NCBI RefSeq assembly: GCF_025291715.1
Contig: NZ_JAMBIZ010000024.1
Coordinates: forward strand, 1-55,800
Direction of reading: 5' to 3'
Length of the DNA stretch: 55,800 nt
DNA from: Metasolibacillus sp.
Lineage (GTDB): Bacteria; Bacillota; Bacilli; Bacillales_A; Planococcaceae
Below the pieces are notes generated by a model, which made no database searches, was not told the DNA's origin, and saw nothing but the letters and a program-made list of their open reading frames with translations. A program made the translations under genes and the position numbers. Shown here piece by piece: positions 31,596-39,122 of this stretch. How positions within the stretch are numbered: the first letter of the stretch is position 1; each line of letters starts with the position of its first letter.

Positions 31596-32103
31596 ACCAA
31601 AGTCAGTATCACATGCCAATCGTGGCAGGCACTTAGAACGCCTAATTGACATGTCTAATACAAAATACCGTAATGCAGGGCTGGCAGACATACGCAAGAT
31701 TCCAACGCCTGTGCAAATCACAAAATCACTCGGAAATCGAGTAGAGGGGCGCAAAGAAAAAGCAGAATGGGTGGATTACGCAGGTATCTGTAACGGACAA
31801 GCCATTGTATTTGACGCAAAAGAAACCAAAGGTAAGAGCTTCCCTCTCGCCAACTTACATGACCATCAATACGAGTTATTGCAATCGTGGTATGACAAGG
31901 GCGCCCTTGTATTCTTGTTAATTTATTTTACAGACATTAACAAGTTTTATAGATTGCCATTTCCACCTTTACGAGACGCTTGGCAAATAGCTAAAGCGGG
32001 TGGCCGCAAGTCAATTCCGTTATTGACTTTTGAGCAAGTAGCTTTTGAAGTAAAGTCAGCTGATGGCTACGCATTGCATTACTTATTGCCATTTATCAAG
32101 TGA
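31588..32103 (+). CDS. RecU-like Holliday junction resolvase
   Basis: 171 residues. N-terminal NRGRHLERLIDMSNTKYRNA, IPTPVQI, then VDYAGICNGQAIVFDAKETK and NLHDHQYELL match phage RecU proteins. The catalytic Asp (in VDYAG) and FDAKET (Asp-x-Lys core) of the PD-(D/E)XK resolvase fold are present. It cleaves four-way junctions formed during phage recombination, working with the ERF annealase. Start overlaps the DUF6011 gene. Confidence 0.9.
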   Translation: MYKPKSVSHANRGRHLERLIDMSNTKYRNAGLADIRKIPTPVQITKSLGNRVEGRKEKAEWVDYAGICNGQAIVFDAKETKGKSFPLANLHDHQYELLQSWYDKGALVFLLIYFTDINKFYRLPFPPLRDAWQIAKAGGRKSIPLLTFEQVAFEVKSADGYALHYLLPFIK

Positions 32104-32116
32104 GAGGTGAGGGCTA

Positions 32117-32734
32117 ATGTTGACAGCACCGCAATTTTACATTGAGCAAGGTATTCCTAAAGCCCGTTGGATGTTTCCAGGTAGGTATTATAAAGCAAGG
32201 CTACTCACTTTACCACGTACAAGTGATGAAGCATTGATGTATATACATGTGCAAAATACACAGCAGGTTACAGCTTATCAAGACGAGGCTAGGCAGCATG
32301 AGCTAGGCACATATCCATTGCAAGATTTTGAAAAAATCAGAGAGCTGCCAAGAACGAACACCCCCATATCAGGGCAACGCAACAAGTTTTTAGCAAAAGT
32401 GGTACAAGCACTGCACCATTTCGCTGTAGGTGACGAGTATGTTATCTCTGATCCGCGCGCGGATAGTTACTACAGTGTGTATCTAAAAAGTCGCCCTGAC
32501 CATGCGCCAGTGGGCTCATATATTACTAACTTTTTTGAGATAGTAGCACCATTTGAAATGGAACCACAAATGGTTGATAGTGTGCACGATTTAACCAAAA
32601 ATGAGCGGAAAGTAACGCAATCCGTGCACGATATACCAAAAACAGCGCTTAAAATAACAAAATTGGTGAACGAAGAACCTGAAAAGAAAAACGTTTCACA
32701 ATCAGAAAAATTTGAACAACTAACTTTATTTTAA
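32117..32734 (+). CDS. Unknown phage protein ending in a sliding-clamp-binding motif
   Basis: 205 residues; ATG 32117 behind GAGAGGTGAGGG. The first ~150 residues are mixed alpha/beta (FYIEQGIPKARWMFPGRYYK). A segment about 150-195 has near-repeats (VDSVHDLTKN, TQSVHDIPKT) that look like a flexible linker. The protein ends EKFEQLTLF, the consensus QLxLF peptide by which polymerases and repair proteins bind DnaN. That indicates recruitment to the replication clamp; the enzymatic role of the rest is unknown. Confidence 0.7.
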   Translation: MLTAPQFYIEQGIPKARWMFPGRYYKARLLTLPRTSDEALMYIHVQNTQQVTAYQDEARQHELGTYPLQDFEKIRELPRTNTPISGQRNKFLAKVVQALHHFAVGDEYVISDPRADSYYSVYLKSRPDHAPVGSYITNFFEIVAPFEMEPQMVDSVHDLTKNERKVTQSVHDIPKTALKITKLVNEEPEKKNVSQSEKFEQLTLF

Positions 32735-32746
32735 GGAGAATGCAAA

Positions 32747-33178
32747 ATGAAAGCTATCACAATTACACAGCCTTGGGCTTCGCTAATTGCCCTTGGTGAA
32801 AAGCAATTTGAAACGCGCGGTTGGTCAACAACCCACCGTGGAGAAATCGCCATCCATGCGGGGAAGAAAGTGAATGAGGAAGCGTTTGAGGATTTCAAAA
32901 CCATCTTTAGAAAGCATGGTATTACATCCGCTAAAGAACTACTAACAGGGGCAGTTATTGCTACAGCTAATTTAGTAGATTGTCATAAAGTCACAACTGA
33001 AGATTATGAGCAAGGAATGGCCGCTACAACTGGTCCAAGAATTAGTGGACAGGAATATCGATTAGGTGACTATACACCACGTCGCTATGCATGGGAGTTG
33101 GATAGTGTACAGCACTTGTCAAAGCCGATACTAGCCAAAGGCAAGCTCAGTTTATGGGAGTGGAAACAAAGTATTTGA
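32747..33178 (+). CDS. ASCH/PUA-like domain protein
   Basis: 143 residues starting MKAITITQPWASLIALGEKQ, followed by FETRGW and GEIAIHAGK, the ASCH signature. The fold has a groove for RNA or modified nucleosides; some members hydrolyse N4-acetylcytidine. Phage copies usually have unknown targets. AAGGAGAAT precedes the ATG. Confidence 0.85.
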   Translation: MKAITITQPWASLIALGEKQFETRGWSTTHRGEIAIHAGKKVNEEAFEDFKTIFRKHGITSAKELLTGAVIATANLVDCHKVTTEDYEQGMAATTGPRISGQEYRLGDYTPRRYAWELDSVQHLSKPILAKGKLSLWEWKQSI

Positions 33179-33207
33179 ACCATTATGCGTAGGAAGGAGC
33201 TAACAGG

Positions 33208-33615
33208 ATGGCTATAGTTAGTACAAAATCATTAAGACGATTATCTGATAAATTGCCAAGTTCAGCAGGCGTTGCAGCAGGGGCTTTATTAGAAAGCGCT
33301 GATTATATTGACGAGTTAGAGGCGTTAATATCAACAATGACAAATAAAATTGAGAGCATACAAGATGAACTGAATTTGTCGAGAGTTAAACAGATGGATT
33401 TGATTGTGGATAAAGCTGATTATATCAAAGGAATTCATTTGATAAACGAACATAACAAACAATTACGTGAAGCACTTGAGTTTTACCAAGAAGTACAAGA
33501 TTACAAGAGCCTTGCTGACATACACATAACACGTGCACATTTAACAAAGCTTGGTCAAGATATGGGAGCGACAGCTCGAGAAGCATTATTAAGTACCTGG
33601 TCGGAGGTCAATTAA
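33208..33615 (+). CDS. Coiled-coil phage protein, 135 residues
   Basis: AGGAAGGAG precedes ATG 33208. After a short N-terminus, about residues 30-95 form a coiled coil (IDELEALISTMTNKIESIQD, NKQLREALEFYQEVQDY). Function not recognised. Confidence 0.65.
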   Translation: MAIVSTKSLRRLSDKLPSSAGVAAGALLESADYIDELEALISTMTNKIESIQDELNLSRVKQMDLIVDKADYIKGIHLINEHNKQLREALEFYQEVQDYKSLADIHITRAHLTKLGQDMGATAREALLSTWSEVN

Positions 33616-33656
33616 ACAATCTGTGAATTGAATGAAGAATGGAAGGGTGAGAACAA

Positions 33657-33761
33657 ATGGAATGTTTATTATGCGACAAACAACTAGAAGAATCAGAGGT
33701 GGTTTACGATGAAACAGGCAATGAATACTGTGAAGCATGCTTAAAGGAAGGTGATAGTTAA
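33657..33761 (+). CDS. 34-residue zinc-ribbon mini-protein
   Basis: GGAAGGGTGAG precedes ATG 33657. MECLLCDKQ and YCEACLKEG supply two CxxC pairs, enough for one zinc site. Its stop overlaps the next start (TAATG). Likely real despite its size. Confidence 0.6.
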   Translation: MECLLCDKQLEESEVVYDETGNEYCEACLKEGDS

Positions 33762-33874
33762 TGTTTAGCAAACAAACTGGCAGAGATTTTATGATTTTGG
33801 GATATGTGTTAGTTGCACTAGCCTTTATAGGTCTAGGAGCAGTAGGCTACTTGATTTTCAAATGGATATTTTAG
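33761..33874 (+). CDS. 37-residue single-pass membrane protein
   Basis: ATG 33761 overlaps the preceding TAA, and AAGGAAGGTGAT lies upstream. A basic N-terminus (MFSKQTGRD) precedes a 22-residue hydrophobic helix (FMILGYVLVALAFIGLGAVG) and a short basic end. Far upstream of the lysis region, so not an obvious holin. Function unknown. Confidence 0.55.
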   Translation: MFSKQTGRDFMILGYVLVALAFIGLGAVGYLIFKWIF

Positions 33875-33916
33875 TAAACACAATGACCAAAATGTGAAGT
33901 AAAGAGGGTGAAGAAA

Positions 33917-34237
33917 TTGGAATGTCCAAGTGAATTTGGCATTTACGACGCAATGGTCGTTTTAGAGTTCCCTGATCACGTGTATGCAATAAATGGTGGC
34001 TATTACACAACGAAAGATAGCTGTGCTGTCGACGTGTGTATGGTGGATGAAATTCAATATTTGTGGCAACAAGGCATTGTTACTACAGGTTGCTGTTGTG
34101 GTCATGGCATTACTGACGCAATGATAAATGTTGCTGATTGTAGCATACAAAAAATGATTGAGCTGGGATATCGGCGATCAGAAGCAAATGATTACACATT
34201 TTTAGCTACAAGTAAGCATGAGGAGCTGGCACTATGA
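33917..34237 (+). CDS. Cys-rich phage protein, 106 residues
   Basis: A TTG at 33917 (MECPSEFGIYDAMVV) is best placed relative to GAGGGTGA; a GTG at 33908 overlaps that site. A CCCGHG motif near residue 63, with other Cys and His, suggests metal binding. Similar proteins occur in Bacillus phages without known function. ATGA overlap with the next gene. Confidence 0.65.
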   Translation: MECPSEFGIYDAMVVLEFPDHVYAINGGYYTTKDSCAVDVCMVDEIQYLWQQGIVTTGCCCGHGITDAMINVADCSIQKMIELGYRRSEANDYTFLATSKHEELAL

Positions 34238-34506
34238 AAAAAATTATGGAATCAACTACAAGCGAAACAGTTAATCTATTACACACTATTTCTGTCGAAT
34301 GTTCTTATTTTGATTTAAAAGATGCATGTGAACACAACGCCATCACGTTTGTTGCCAAAACAGACGGTGAAGCCGATGGAGAAAAAGTAAATAATTTAGA
34401 TTATGCAGTTCAATGTTCAATCACAGACGCTAGAGATTTTGCAAAATATATATTGTCTTTATGTGATGAAATTGAATCAGCAAAACATGAAAAGAGGGGC
34501 GATTGA
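34234..34506 (+). CDS. Hypothetical phage protein, 90 residues
   Basis: Starts by ATGA overlap with the preceding gene, with GAGGAG upstream. Acidic, mixed alpha/beta (MKKIMESTTSETVNLLHTIS). No motif recognised; part of the tightly packed early operon. Confidence 0.6.
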   Translation: MKKIMESTTSETVNLLHTISVECSYFDLKDACEHNAITFVAKTDGEADGEKVNNLDYAVQCSITDARDFAKYILSLCDEIESAKHEKRGD

Positions 34507-34761
34507 ATGCTAGAAATCACAAACAAGCAGCTTGTCACAACACGTAAGCCACATGAGTGCTTTGCATGTACAACAACTATTGACAAAGGTATACAAGCCA
34601 TACACGCAACAGCAAAGCAGGACGAACAACACATGCGGTTTCACCTGCATACTGAGTGCAATATAAAGTTGACCAAAAATAAACATGCATTGCCTGACGG
34701 CATTTATTATGGATGCTTAAACGATATCGAGCCAACACCACAATGGCTACTGGAGGGATAA
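34507..34761 (+). CDS. Putative zinc-binding phage protein, 84 residues
   Basis: Follows the previous stop immediately. HECFACTTTIDKGIQA provides CxxC and HLHTECNIKL provides His/Cys, a treble-clef or zinc-ribbon-like arrangement. Function unknown. Confidence 0.65.
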   Translation: MLEITNKQLVTTRKPHECFACTTTIDKGIQAIHATAKQDEQHMRFHLHTECNIKLTKNKHALPDGIYYGCLNDIEPTPQWLLEG

Positions 34762-34764
34762 ATC

Positions 34765-34965
34765 ATGAATAATAAATGTGAAAAATGTGGGAATGACCAC
34801 TTGTTTTACAACGAAGTTGCCCTATTAGCTAAACAACTTATTTGTAATGATGAAAGTTATATGGATGGGGAGATTGTAGATAAAACTGATGAAGTAGCCA
34901 ATGCATACGAAATTGTGTACTGCTATCAATGTAGGGAAGTTGTTGATAGTGGAGAGCTATATTAA
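34765..34965 (+). CDS. Zinc-ribbon phage protein, 66 residues
   Basis: GGAGGG lies upstream of ATG 34765. NKCEKCGNDH near the N-terminus and VYCYQCREV near the C-terminus form two CxxC pairs, a complete rubredoxin-like knuckle set. Function unknown. Confidence 0.7.
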   Translation: MNNKCEKCGNDHLFYNEVALLAKQLICNDESYMDGEIVDKTDEVANAYEIVYCYQCREVVDSGELY

Positions 34966-34970
34966 AAAAT

Positions 34971-35000
34971 CATCGTAGCGAGCTCCAACTTGCTACGATG
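34971..35000. terminator. Perfect hairpin between early genes
   Basis: CATCGTAGC (34971-34979) pairs with GCTACGATG (34992-35000). No T-run follows, so it may be a processing or pausing site rather than a terminator. Confidence 0.45.
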
Positions 35001-35055
35001 AAACATAGGTTCCCTTATGTGTGTGCAAAATTATTATAGCACAAGGGGCGAGTGT

Positions 35056-35229
35056 ATGGGGCAAACAACTGAAATTAACAAATTTGAAAACGGCGTTTAC
35101 ATTGTACAAGACGGACATATTACACCGTTAATGCCAAAAGATTTCGGACAAGACACAATCATTTGGAAAAATGGACGTGTACTAGATGTGGAGCGTGCAG
35201 AACGTATTCGCATCCAACAAATTAAATAA
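35056..35229 (+). CDS. XtrA-like phage protein
   Basis: AAGGGGCGAG favours ATG 35056 (MGQTTEINKFENGVYIVQDG), 57 residues. The pattern GHITPLMPKDFGQDTIIWKN followed by GRV resembles XtrA/YqaO of PBSX and skin, genes that lie next to the late regulator there as here. Function unknown. Confidence 0.7.
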   Translation: MGQTTEINKFENGVYIVQDGHITPLMPKDFGQDTIIWKNGRVLDVERAERIRIQQIK

Positions 35230-35252
35230 CAGTCCTTACGGAAAAACCGACG

Positions 35253-35301
35253 GACACTGATAGGCTTTGGCAATTACGCCAGGCTTATTAGTGTCTTTTT
35301 T
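35253..35301 (+). terminator. Terminator at the end of the early operon
   Basis: GACACTGATA..GCC pairs with GGC..TATTAGTGTC in an interrupted long stem, and six Ts follow at about 35296-35301. Confidence 0.75.
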
Positions 35302-35331
35302 ATTTTTACATAACAAGAAAGGGTGATGAAT

Positions 35332-35856
35332 ATGTATTTTCCTGATCTAATCGATGAATATAAACAATCGCTGAAAGAGCTACGTGCATCTGGCGGATGC
35401 TCAAGTATGGAGCGCGACATGAAAGAAGCCATTCAATGGATGGAAACAGGTTATGATCCAGCCGAGTACCGCGCGGCCACTCGTACAGATTCGTTTGTCA
35501 TGGACCATCACCTTATGCAAGATTTGATTTCATATACAGATGCTGAGAGCTATGTACCCGACTGGATGAAAGAAAATGAAAGTGGTGATGATTCATGGGC
35601 GAATGAAATTTTACGCATGGCAAAGATGAAAAATAAAATAAAGCATACGTTGAAAGGTTTAACAGAAAACGAACGCGCGATTTTCGTTATGATCCGCGCG
35701 GAATATATGTCATTTGGAAAAGTTGCGCAAGTGTTGAATGTTACTAAAAGTACAGTTCAAACGCACTTACGGCGAGCTGAATCAAAAATAAACAGCAATA
35801 TTTCCAAAGAAATTGCGAGTATGTCATACGATTACCTATATAGTAGAGAGGCATAA
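35332..35856 (+). CDS. Xpf-like sigma-factor-related late regulator
   Basis: AAAGGGTGA favours ATG 35332 (MYFPDLIDEYKQSLKEL), 174 residues. The C-terminal part has a sigma region 4-like HTH (LTENERAIFVMIRAEYMSFG, KVAQVLNVTKSTVQTHLRRA). The N-terminal pattern (YKQSLKELR..AIQWMETGYDP) matches PBSX Xpf, the positive control factor for late genes. It should direct RNA polymerase to the late promoter before the terminase genes. It lies directly upstream of a foreign-looking cassette. Confidence 0.85.
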   Translation: MYFPDLIDEYKQSLKELRASGGCSSMERDMKEAIQWMETGYDPAEYRAATRTDSFVMDHHLMQDLISYTDAESYVPDWMKENESGDDSWANEILRMAKMKNKIKHTLKGLTENERAIFVMIRAEYMSFGKVAQVLNVTKSTVQTHLRRAESKINSNISKEIASMSYDYLYSREA

Positions 35857-35942
35857 AAGTGTATATGGAGCAGCTCATGATGTTATAAAGAAAAGAAGTT
35901 GAATAAGAAATGCGGTTTGAATTTGGGCATATAGACACATTT

Positions 35943-35970
35943 TTGACAAATTTATAAACTTGTCTAATAC
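35943..35970 (+). promoter_or_regulatory. Consensus-like promoter upstream of the unknown cassette
   Basis: TTGACA at 35943-35948 and TAATAC at 35965-35970, spacer 16. The 290-base gap between Xpf and the cassette (35857-36166) contains no gene, only promoter-like AT-rich DNA. Confidence 0.55.
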
Positions 35971-36133
35971 AACGATTCTCACAAAAAGTATCAATGAGGG
36001 ACAAATCGCAGCTAATTAGAGTATAGTTAAACAATTAGATAAAGTTGTAAATTTCTCCCCTAATCTAGGTATTTTAATCTAGTCATAAATGATAAATGTG
36101 TTATTATGATATTATCAAGAATAATATGGTAAT

Positions 36134-36142
36134 TGTTATAAT
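36134..36142 (+). promoter_or_regulatory. Extended -10 promoter directly before the cassette
   Basis: TGTTATAAT is a TG-extended perfect -10 with a weak -35. Transcription would start near 36149, giving a short leader with TTAGGAGAAG as ribosome binding site. Confidence 0.55.
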
Positions 36143-36166
36143 AAATTGATTATTAGGAGAAGAGAA

Positions 36167-36961
36167 TTGGAGAGACTACAGCAGTTTTATAAACATAGTT
36201 GTACCCCACATACAAACGAAAATCTTGTGCTCTTACAAACTGATTTCGAGAAAATAGAAATTGATGTAAAGGATAGCGCTTGCCATCATTTAAGGTGTTT
36301 GCAATTGAATAACTTAGTTCGATTTTTGAATCCAAAAGTAAACATAAAAAAACATGCTAAACCACATATTTCGACAGATATTTTGGAAAACGACATGGAT
36401 GCAGCTTTTAACACACTAAGCCAAATGGAGATCCCCTCTGAAAAAATTGTAAGAGACAATGTAGAAGAAATGAAGCATCTTTACTTTCTTCCTTGGTATA
36501 TAGAAGGAAAAATCAAGGATATAACATGTGGGAATAAACGTAAAAAAATAGATTATAGAATCAAAGGAATCTTGCCTTCATACTTTATAAGTGAATTGGA
36601 TTTACAATTTGATGCAGAAAAAGAAGAAGAGGTTGTAGAATATGGTGATAGAGGAGCTCGCGCCATATCATTTTTTAAGTTTTTTAAAGATAGCGAGTTC
36701 GAAGAATGTATTGATTCCCAAGAAATAGACAGAAAAGTGAATGAGGTTAAATATAGAATAAAACCAAAGTATGTTGAGAGTATGGATTATTATTTTATTG
36801 GCAACATTAATGCAGAGGTAGGACTTTTAGAGAGGGATAATCAACCACATAATGAGAATCCTTTATACTATCATTTTAACTTATGGAAATTAAAAAGTAT
36901 GGAATTAGCAACGATATATAAAGAATTCGAATTATTCCCTTTCAAAAAGGAGGTATTGTAG
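36167..36961 (+). CDS. Unknown protein, first gene of a three-gene accessory cassette
   Basis: TTG 36167 (MERLQQFYKHSCTPH) lies after TTAGGAGAAG; the upstream in-frame start at 36146 overlaps the -10 region. 264 residues, soluble, charged. A segment about 45-60 is basic (FLNPKVNIKKHAKPH). About 115-170 looks beta-rich (LPWYIEGKIKDITCGNKRKK, SYFISELDLQF). No recognised motif. AT-rich and with codon use unlike the flanking structural genes, suggesting separate acquisition. Possible roles include superinfection exclusion or defence; none is demonstrated by sequence. Confidence 0.7.
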   Translation: MERLQQFYKHSCTPHTNENLVLLQTDFEKIEIDVKDSACHHLRCLQLNNLVRFLNPKVNIKKHAKPHISTDILENDMDAAFNTLSQMEIPSEKIVRDNVEEMKHLYFLPWYIEGKIKDITCGNKRKKIDYRIKGILPSYFISELDLQFDAEKEEEVVEYGDRGARAISFFKFFKDSEFEECIDSQEIDRKVNEVKYRIKPKYVESMDYYFIGNINAEVGLLERDNQPHNENPLYYHFNLWKLKSMELATIYKEFELFPFKKEVL

Positions 36962-36962
36962 A

Positions 36963-37595
36963 GTGAATATAGAAAAGAAATTAAGTAAAATGTATGAAAA
37001 TACAAATGATTGGGGAGTTTCGAACAGCTACAATGGGCATGTTTTACTTGATATAAGTGAGCCTTTGATGTTTGTTTTAAATGAATTAAATAATTATTAT
37101 TTAGCGTACACACTGCAAAATAGAACTTTGCTTTTAAATAATGACACTAAAGCAGATATAGTTGAGGTATTAATTGTTAATACTTCTTTTCATATGATAA
37201 AGATGTTGTTACAAGGAGAATTGGATATAAAGGAGGCGCTTTCTAGTGACTGTATGTATAGGGTAGGTAAAGTAGGTGATAAAGTGTTTCCGGAAAAAAG
37301 TGTAAGACATATTAATGAAGTGGAAGATAGAGTACCTGAGTATGGGGTTCGATTGGATAGTACAGTACCTAACAAAGTAGATTTAATGAAGGTCTTACAC
37401 ATGATTGAGTCAAGTGCAGAGGTTTATGAACCATTTTCTATCAAGGAAAAGAAAGTATATAGAGATAATACTCGAATTGAAACATCGAAAAAAGAAAAGA
37501 AATATAATTACCTGAATGCAAGCGATTTGAAAGAGTATTATCTTAAAAAAATATATGGCGACAGAATTGAGGAGAAAGATGAAGTTCATTATTAA
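36963..37595 (+). CDS. DUF6575-like protein, second gene of the accessory cassette
   Basis: GTG 36963 follows AAGGAGG and the preceding stop by one base. 210 residues. The first ~115 (GHVLLDISEPLMFVLNELNN, YYLAYTLQNRTLL, MLLQGELDIKEALSSD, MYRVGK) resemble the DUF6575 pattern of a short open beta-sheet followed by LLxGxxxxxEAF. The C-terminal part is a charged helical tail. Function unknown; the family resemblance is tentative. Confidence 0.7.
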   Translation: MNIEKKLSKMYENTNDWGVSNSYNGHVLLDISEPLMFVLNELNNYYLAYTLQNRTLLLNNDTKADIVEVLIVNTSFHMIKMLLQGELDIKEALSSDCMYRVGKVGDKVFPEKSVRHINEVEDRVPEYGVRLDSTVPNKVDLMKVLHMIESSAEVYEPFSIKEKKVYRDNTRIETSKKEKKYNYLNASDLKEYYLKKIYGDRIEEKDEVHY

Positions 37596-37974
37596 TAAAA
37601 CAGTTTATAATGTTTTTAAACCATATCCAAAAAATGAGAAAATTTCTATGGAAATGATGGTGAAATTCGGATCTGGGAAAAAAGATGTCTCACAAAGAGC
37701 TTTTTTTGTTGAGCTTAATATAGAATGCAAAGATGGGGAAACTGAAATTGAAACACGTGATTTATTCATAGATGCTAGATTAAACTATACGTTAGATAAG
37801 ACCAAATTTAAAGATTTGGATGATAAAGAGATGGAAGAAGATAACAAATATTTTATCGAGTTGTTAAATCGTTTAAATAAAGCAATAAAAGGTATAACCT
37901 CTCTAGATGATGTACTTAGACCTTTAGATATTGAAAGGGCTATTAAAAAGTATAAAAAAGAAAAAGGGGATTAA
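37579..37974 (+). CDS. Unknown protein, third gene of the accessory cassette
   Basis: GAGGAGAAAG directly precedes ATG 37579 (MKFIINKTVYNVFKPY), inside the end of the previous gene (17-base overlap), 131 residues. Beta-rich N-terminus (RAFFVELNIECKDGETEIET) and helical, lysine-rich C-terminus (DVLRPLDIERAIKKYKKEKG). Not recognised. Overlap shows that the three genes form one translational unit. Confidence 0.65.
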   Translation: MKFIINKTVYNVFKPYPKNEKISMEMMVKFGSGKKDVSQRAFFVELNIECKDGETEIETRDLFIDARLNYTLDKTKFKDLDDKEMEEDNKYFIELLNRLNKAIKGITSLDDVLRPLDIERAIKKYKKEKGD

Positions 37975-38051
37975 TTACCATATTAATTCCTGTTGCTGCT
38001 TTAATTTGATTATTAAAGTTTATTTAATTCAAATGGTTAGGGAATGTCATT

Positions 38052-38078
38052 AAAAGGTATCCATTGTGATGCCTTTTT
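38052..38078 (+). terminator. Terminator closing the accessory cassette
   Basis: AAAAGG(T)ATC pairs with GAT(G)CCTTTT across a 6-base loop, followed by Ts. It lies between the cassette and the terminase genes. Confidence 0.7.
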
Positions 38079-38135
38079 TTATTTCACAAAACGACAGGTA
38101 GAAATAAATGTTAGAGGTGGTGGTGATTATGAAGC

Positions 38136-39122
38136 ATGGCTAGAGCAAGAGACCCAAGACGTGACCAAGCCTATGAAATTTATAAAGTCTACAACGGTGA
38201 TATAAAACTGAAAGATATAGCGGAACAACTCGATATATCTGAGGGAACTGTGCGCGGTTGGAAGAACAAAGATAAATGGGACGAGCGTCTAGAAGCAGAA
38301 TCGAATGGAACGTTCCATTCGAAAGCAGAAAAAAATACGGAACGTTCCGTAAAAAAGAAAGCAAAAAAAACACAACGTAACAAATCAAATAGTGAAGCGA
38401 ATTCACAAGCAACTGTACAGTTTGAAATCGTCCCAAGTGACGGTCTCAACAGCCAGCAGTTGCTTTTTTGCATGTACTACACAAAGTATTGGAATGCCAC
38501 CAAAGCATACAAAAAAGTGTATGGTTGTGACTACGCTTCAGCGATGAGCAATGGTAGCCGCCTGCTAAGAAATGATAAGGTGCGCGCTGAAATTCATCGA
38601 TTGAAAGAGGAACTGGCGAACGGCATTATGCTTGATGCACGTCAGGTGCTACAAAAGTATATTGATATTGCATTTGCAGATATTACAGACTTTATCGAAT
38701 TTTCACAAGTCGAATCTGAAGTAACCGAAATGACGGTTACTACTGATGAGGATGGTAACCAGATACACACATTTCGCACCGAGCCATTTACGTATACGAA
38801 GTTTGCTATGCGTCATAGCGATGAAATTGATGGCACGCTTCTTACTGCGCTATCTAAAGGTAAAGATGGCATGTTCAAAGTACAACTTGCTGATAAAATG
38901 ACCGCGCTCAACATGTTGGCGAAGTATACGGACTTGTTGGATGACAATACGCGCAAGCAACTTGAACATGAGAAATTACGTGCCGAAACCGACTTTGCAG
39001 AAATGCGTGCGGCTAAGCTTCGTGGTGATAAGAAAGATACATCGATGTTAGATGCGTTAGTCAAAGGGCGCGAAGAATATATGCAGATGATGAAAGGGCG
39101 TGAGCAAGATGGCCAAGACTAA
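38136..39122 (+). CDS. Terminase small subunit (XtmA-like)
   Basis: 328 residues. N-terminal HTH (YNGDIKLKDIAEQLDISEGT, VRGWKNKDKW), a basic linker (KKKAKKTQRNK), then the terminase_2 domain (LNSQQLLFCMYYTKYWNATK, AYKKVYGCDYASAMSNGSRL) and a helical C-terminus. It recognises the packaging site and stimulates the large subunit. The C-terminus overlaps the large subunit start by 14 bases. Longer than many TerS because of the extra N-terminal HTH, as in PBSX. Confidence 0.92.
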   Translation: MARARDPRRDQAYEIYKVYNGDIKLKDIAEQLDISEGTVRGWKNKDKWDERLEAESNGTFHSKAEKNTERSVKKKAKKTQRNKSNSEANSQATVQFEIVPSDGLNSQQLLFCMYYTKYWNATKAYKKVYGCDYASAMSNGSRLLRNDKVRAEIHRLKEELANGIMLDARQVLQKYIDIAFADITDFIEFSQVESEVTEMTVTTDEDGNQIHTFRTEPFTYTKFAMRHSDEIDGTLLTALSKGKDGMFKVQLADKMTALNMLAKYTDLLDDNTRKQLEHEKLRAETDFAEMRAAKLRGDKKDTSMLDALVKGREEYMQMMKGREQDGQD

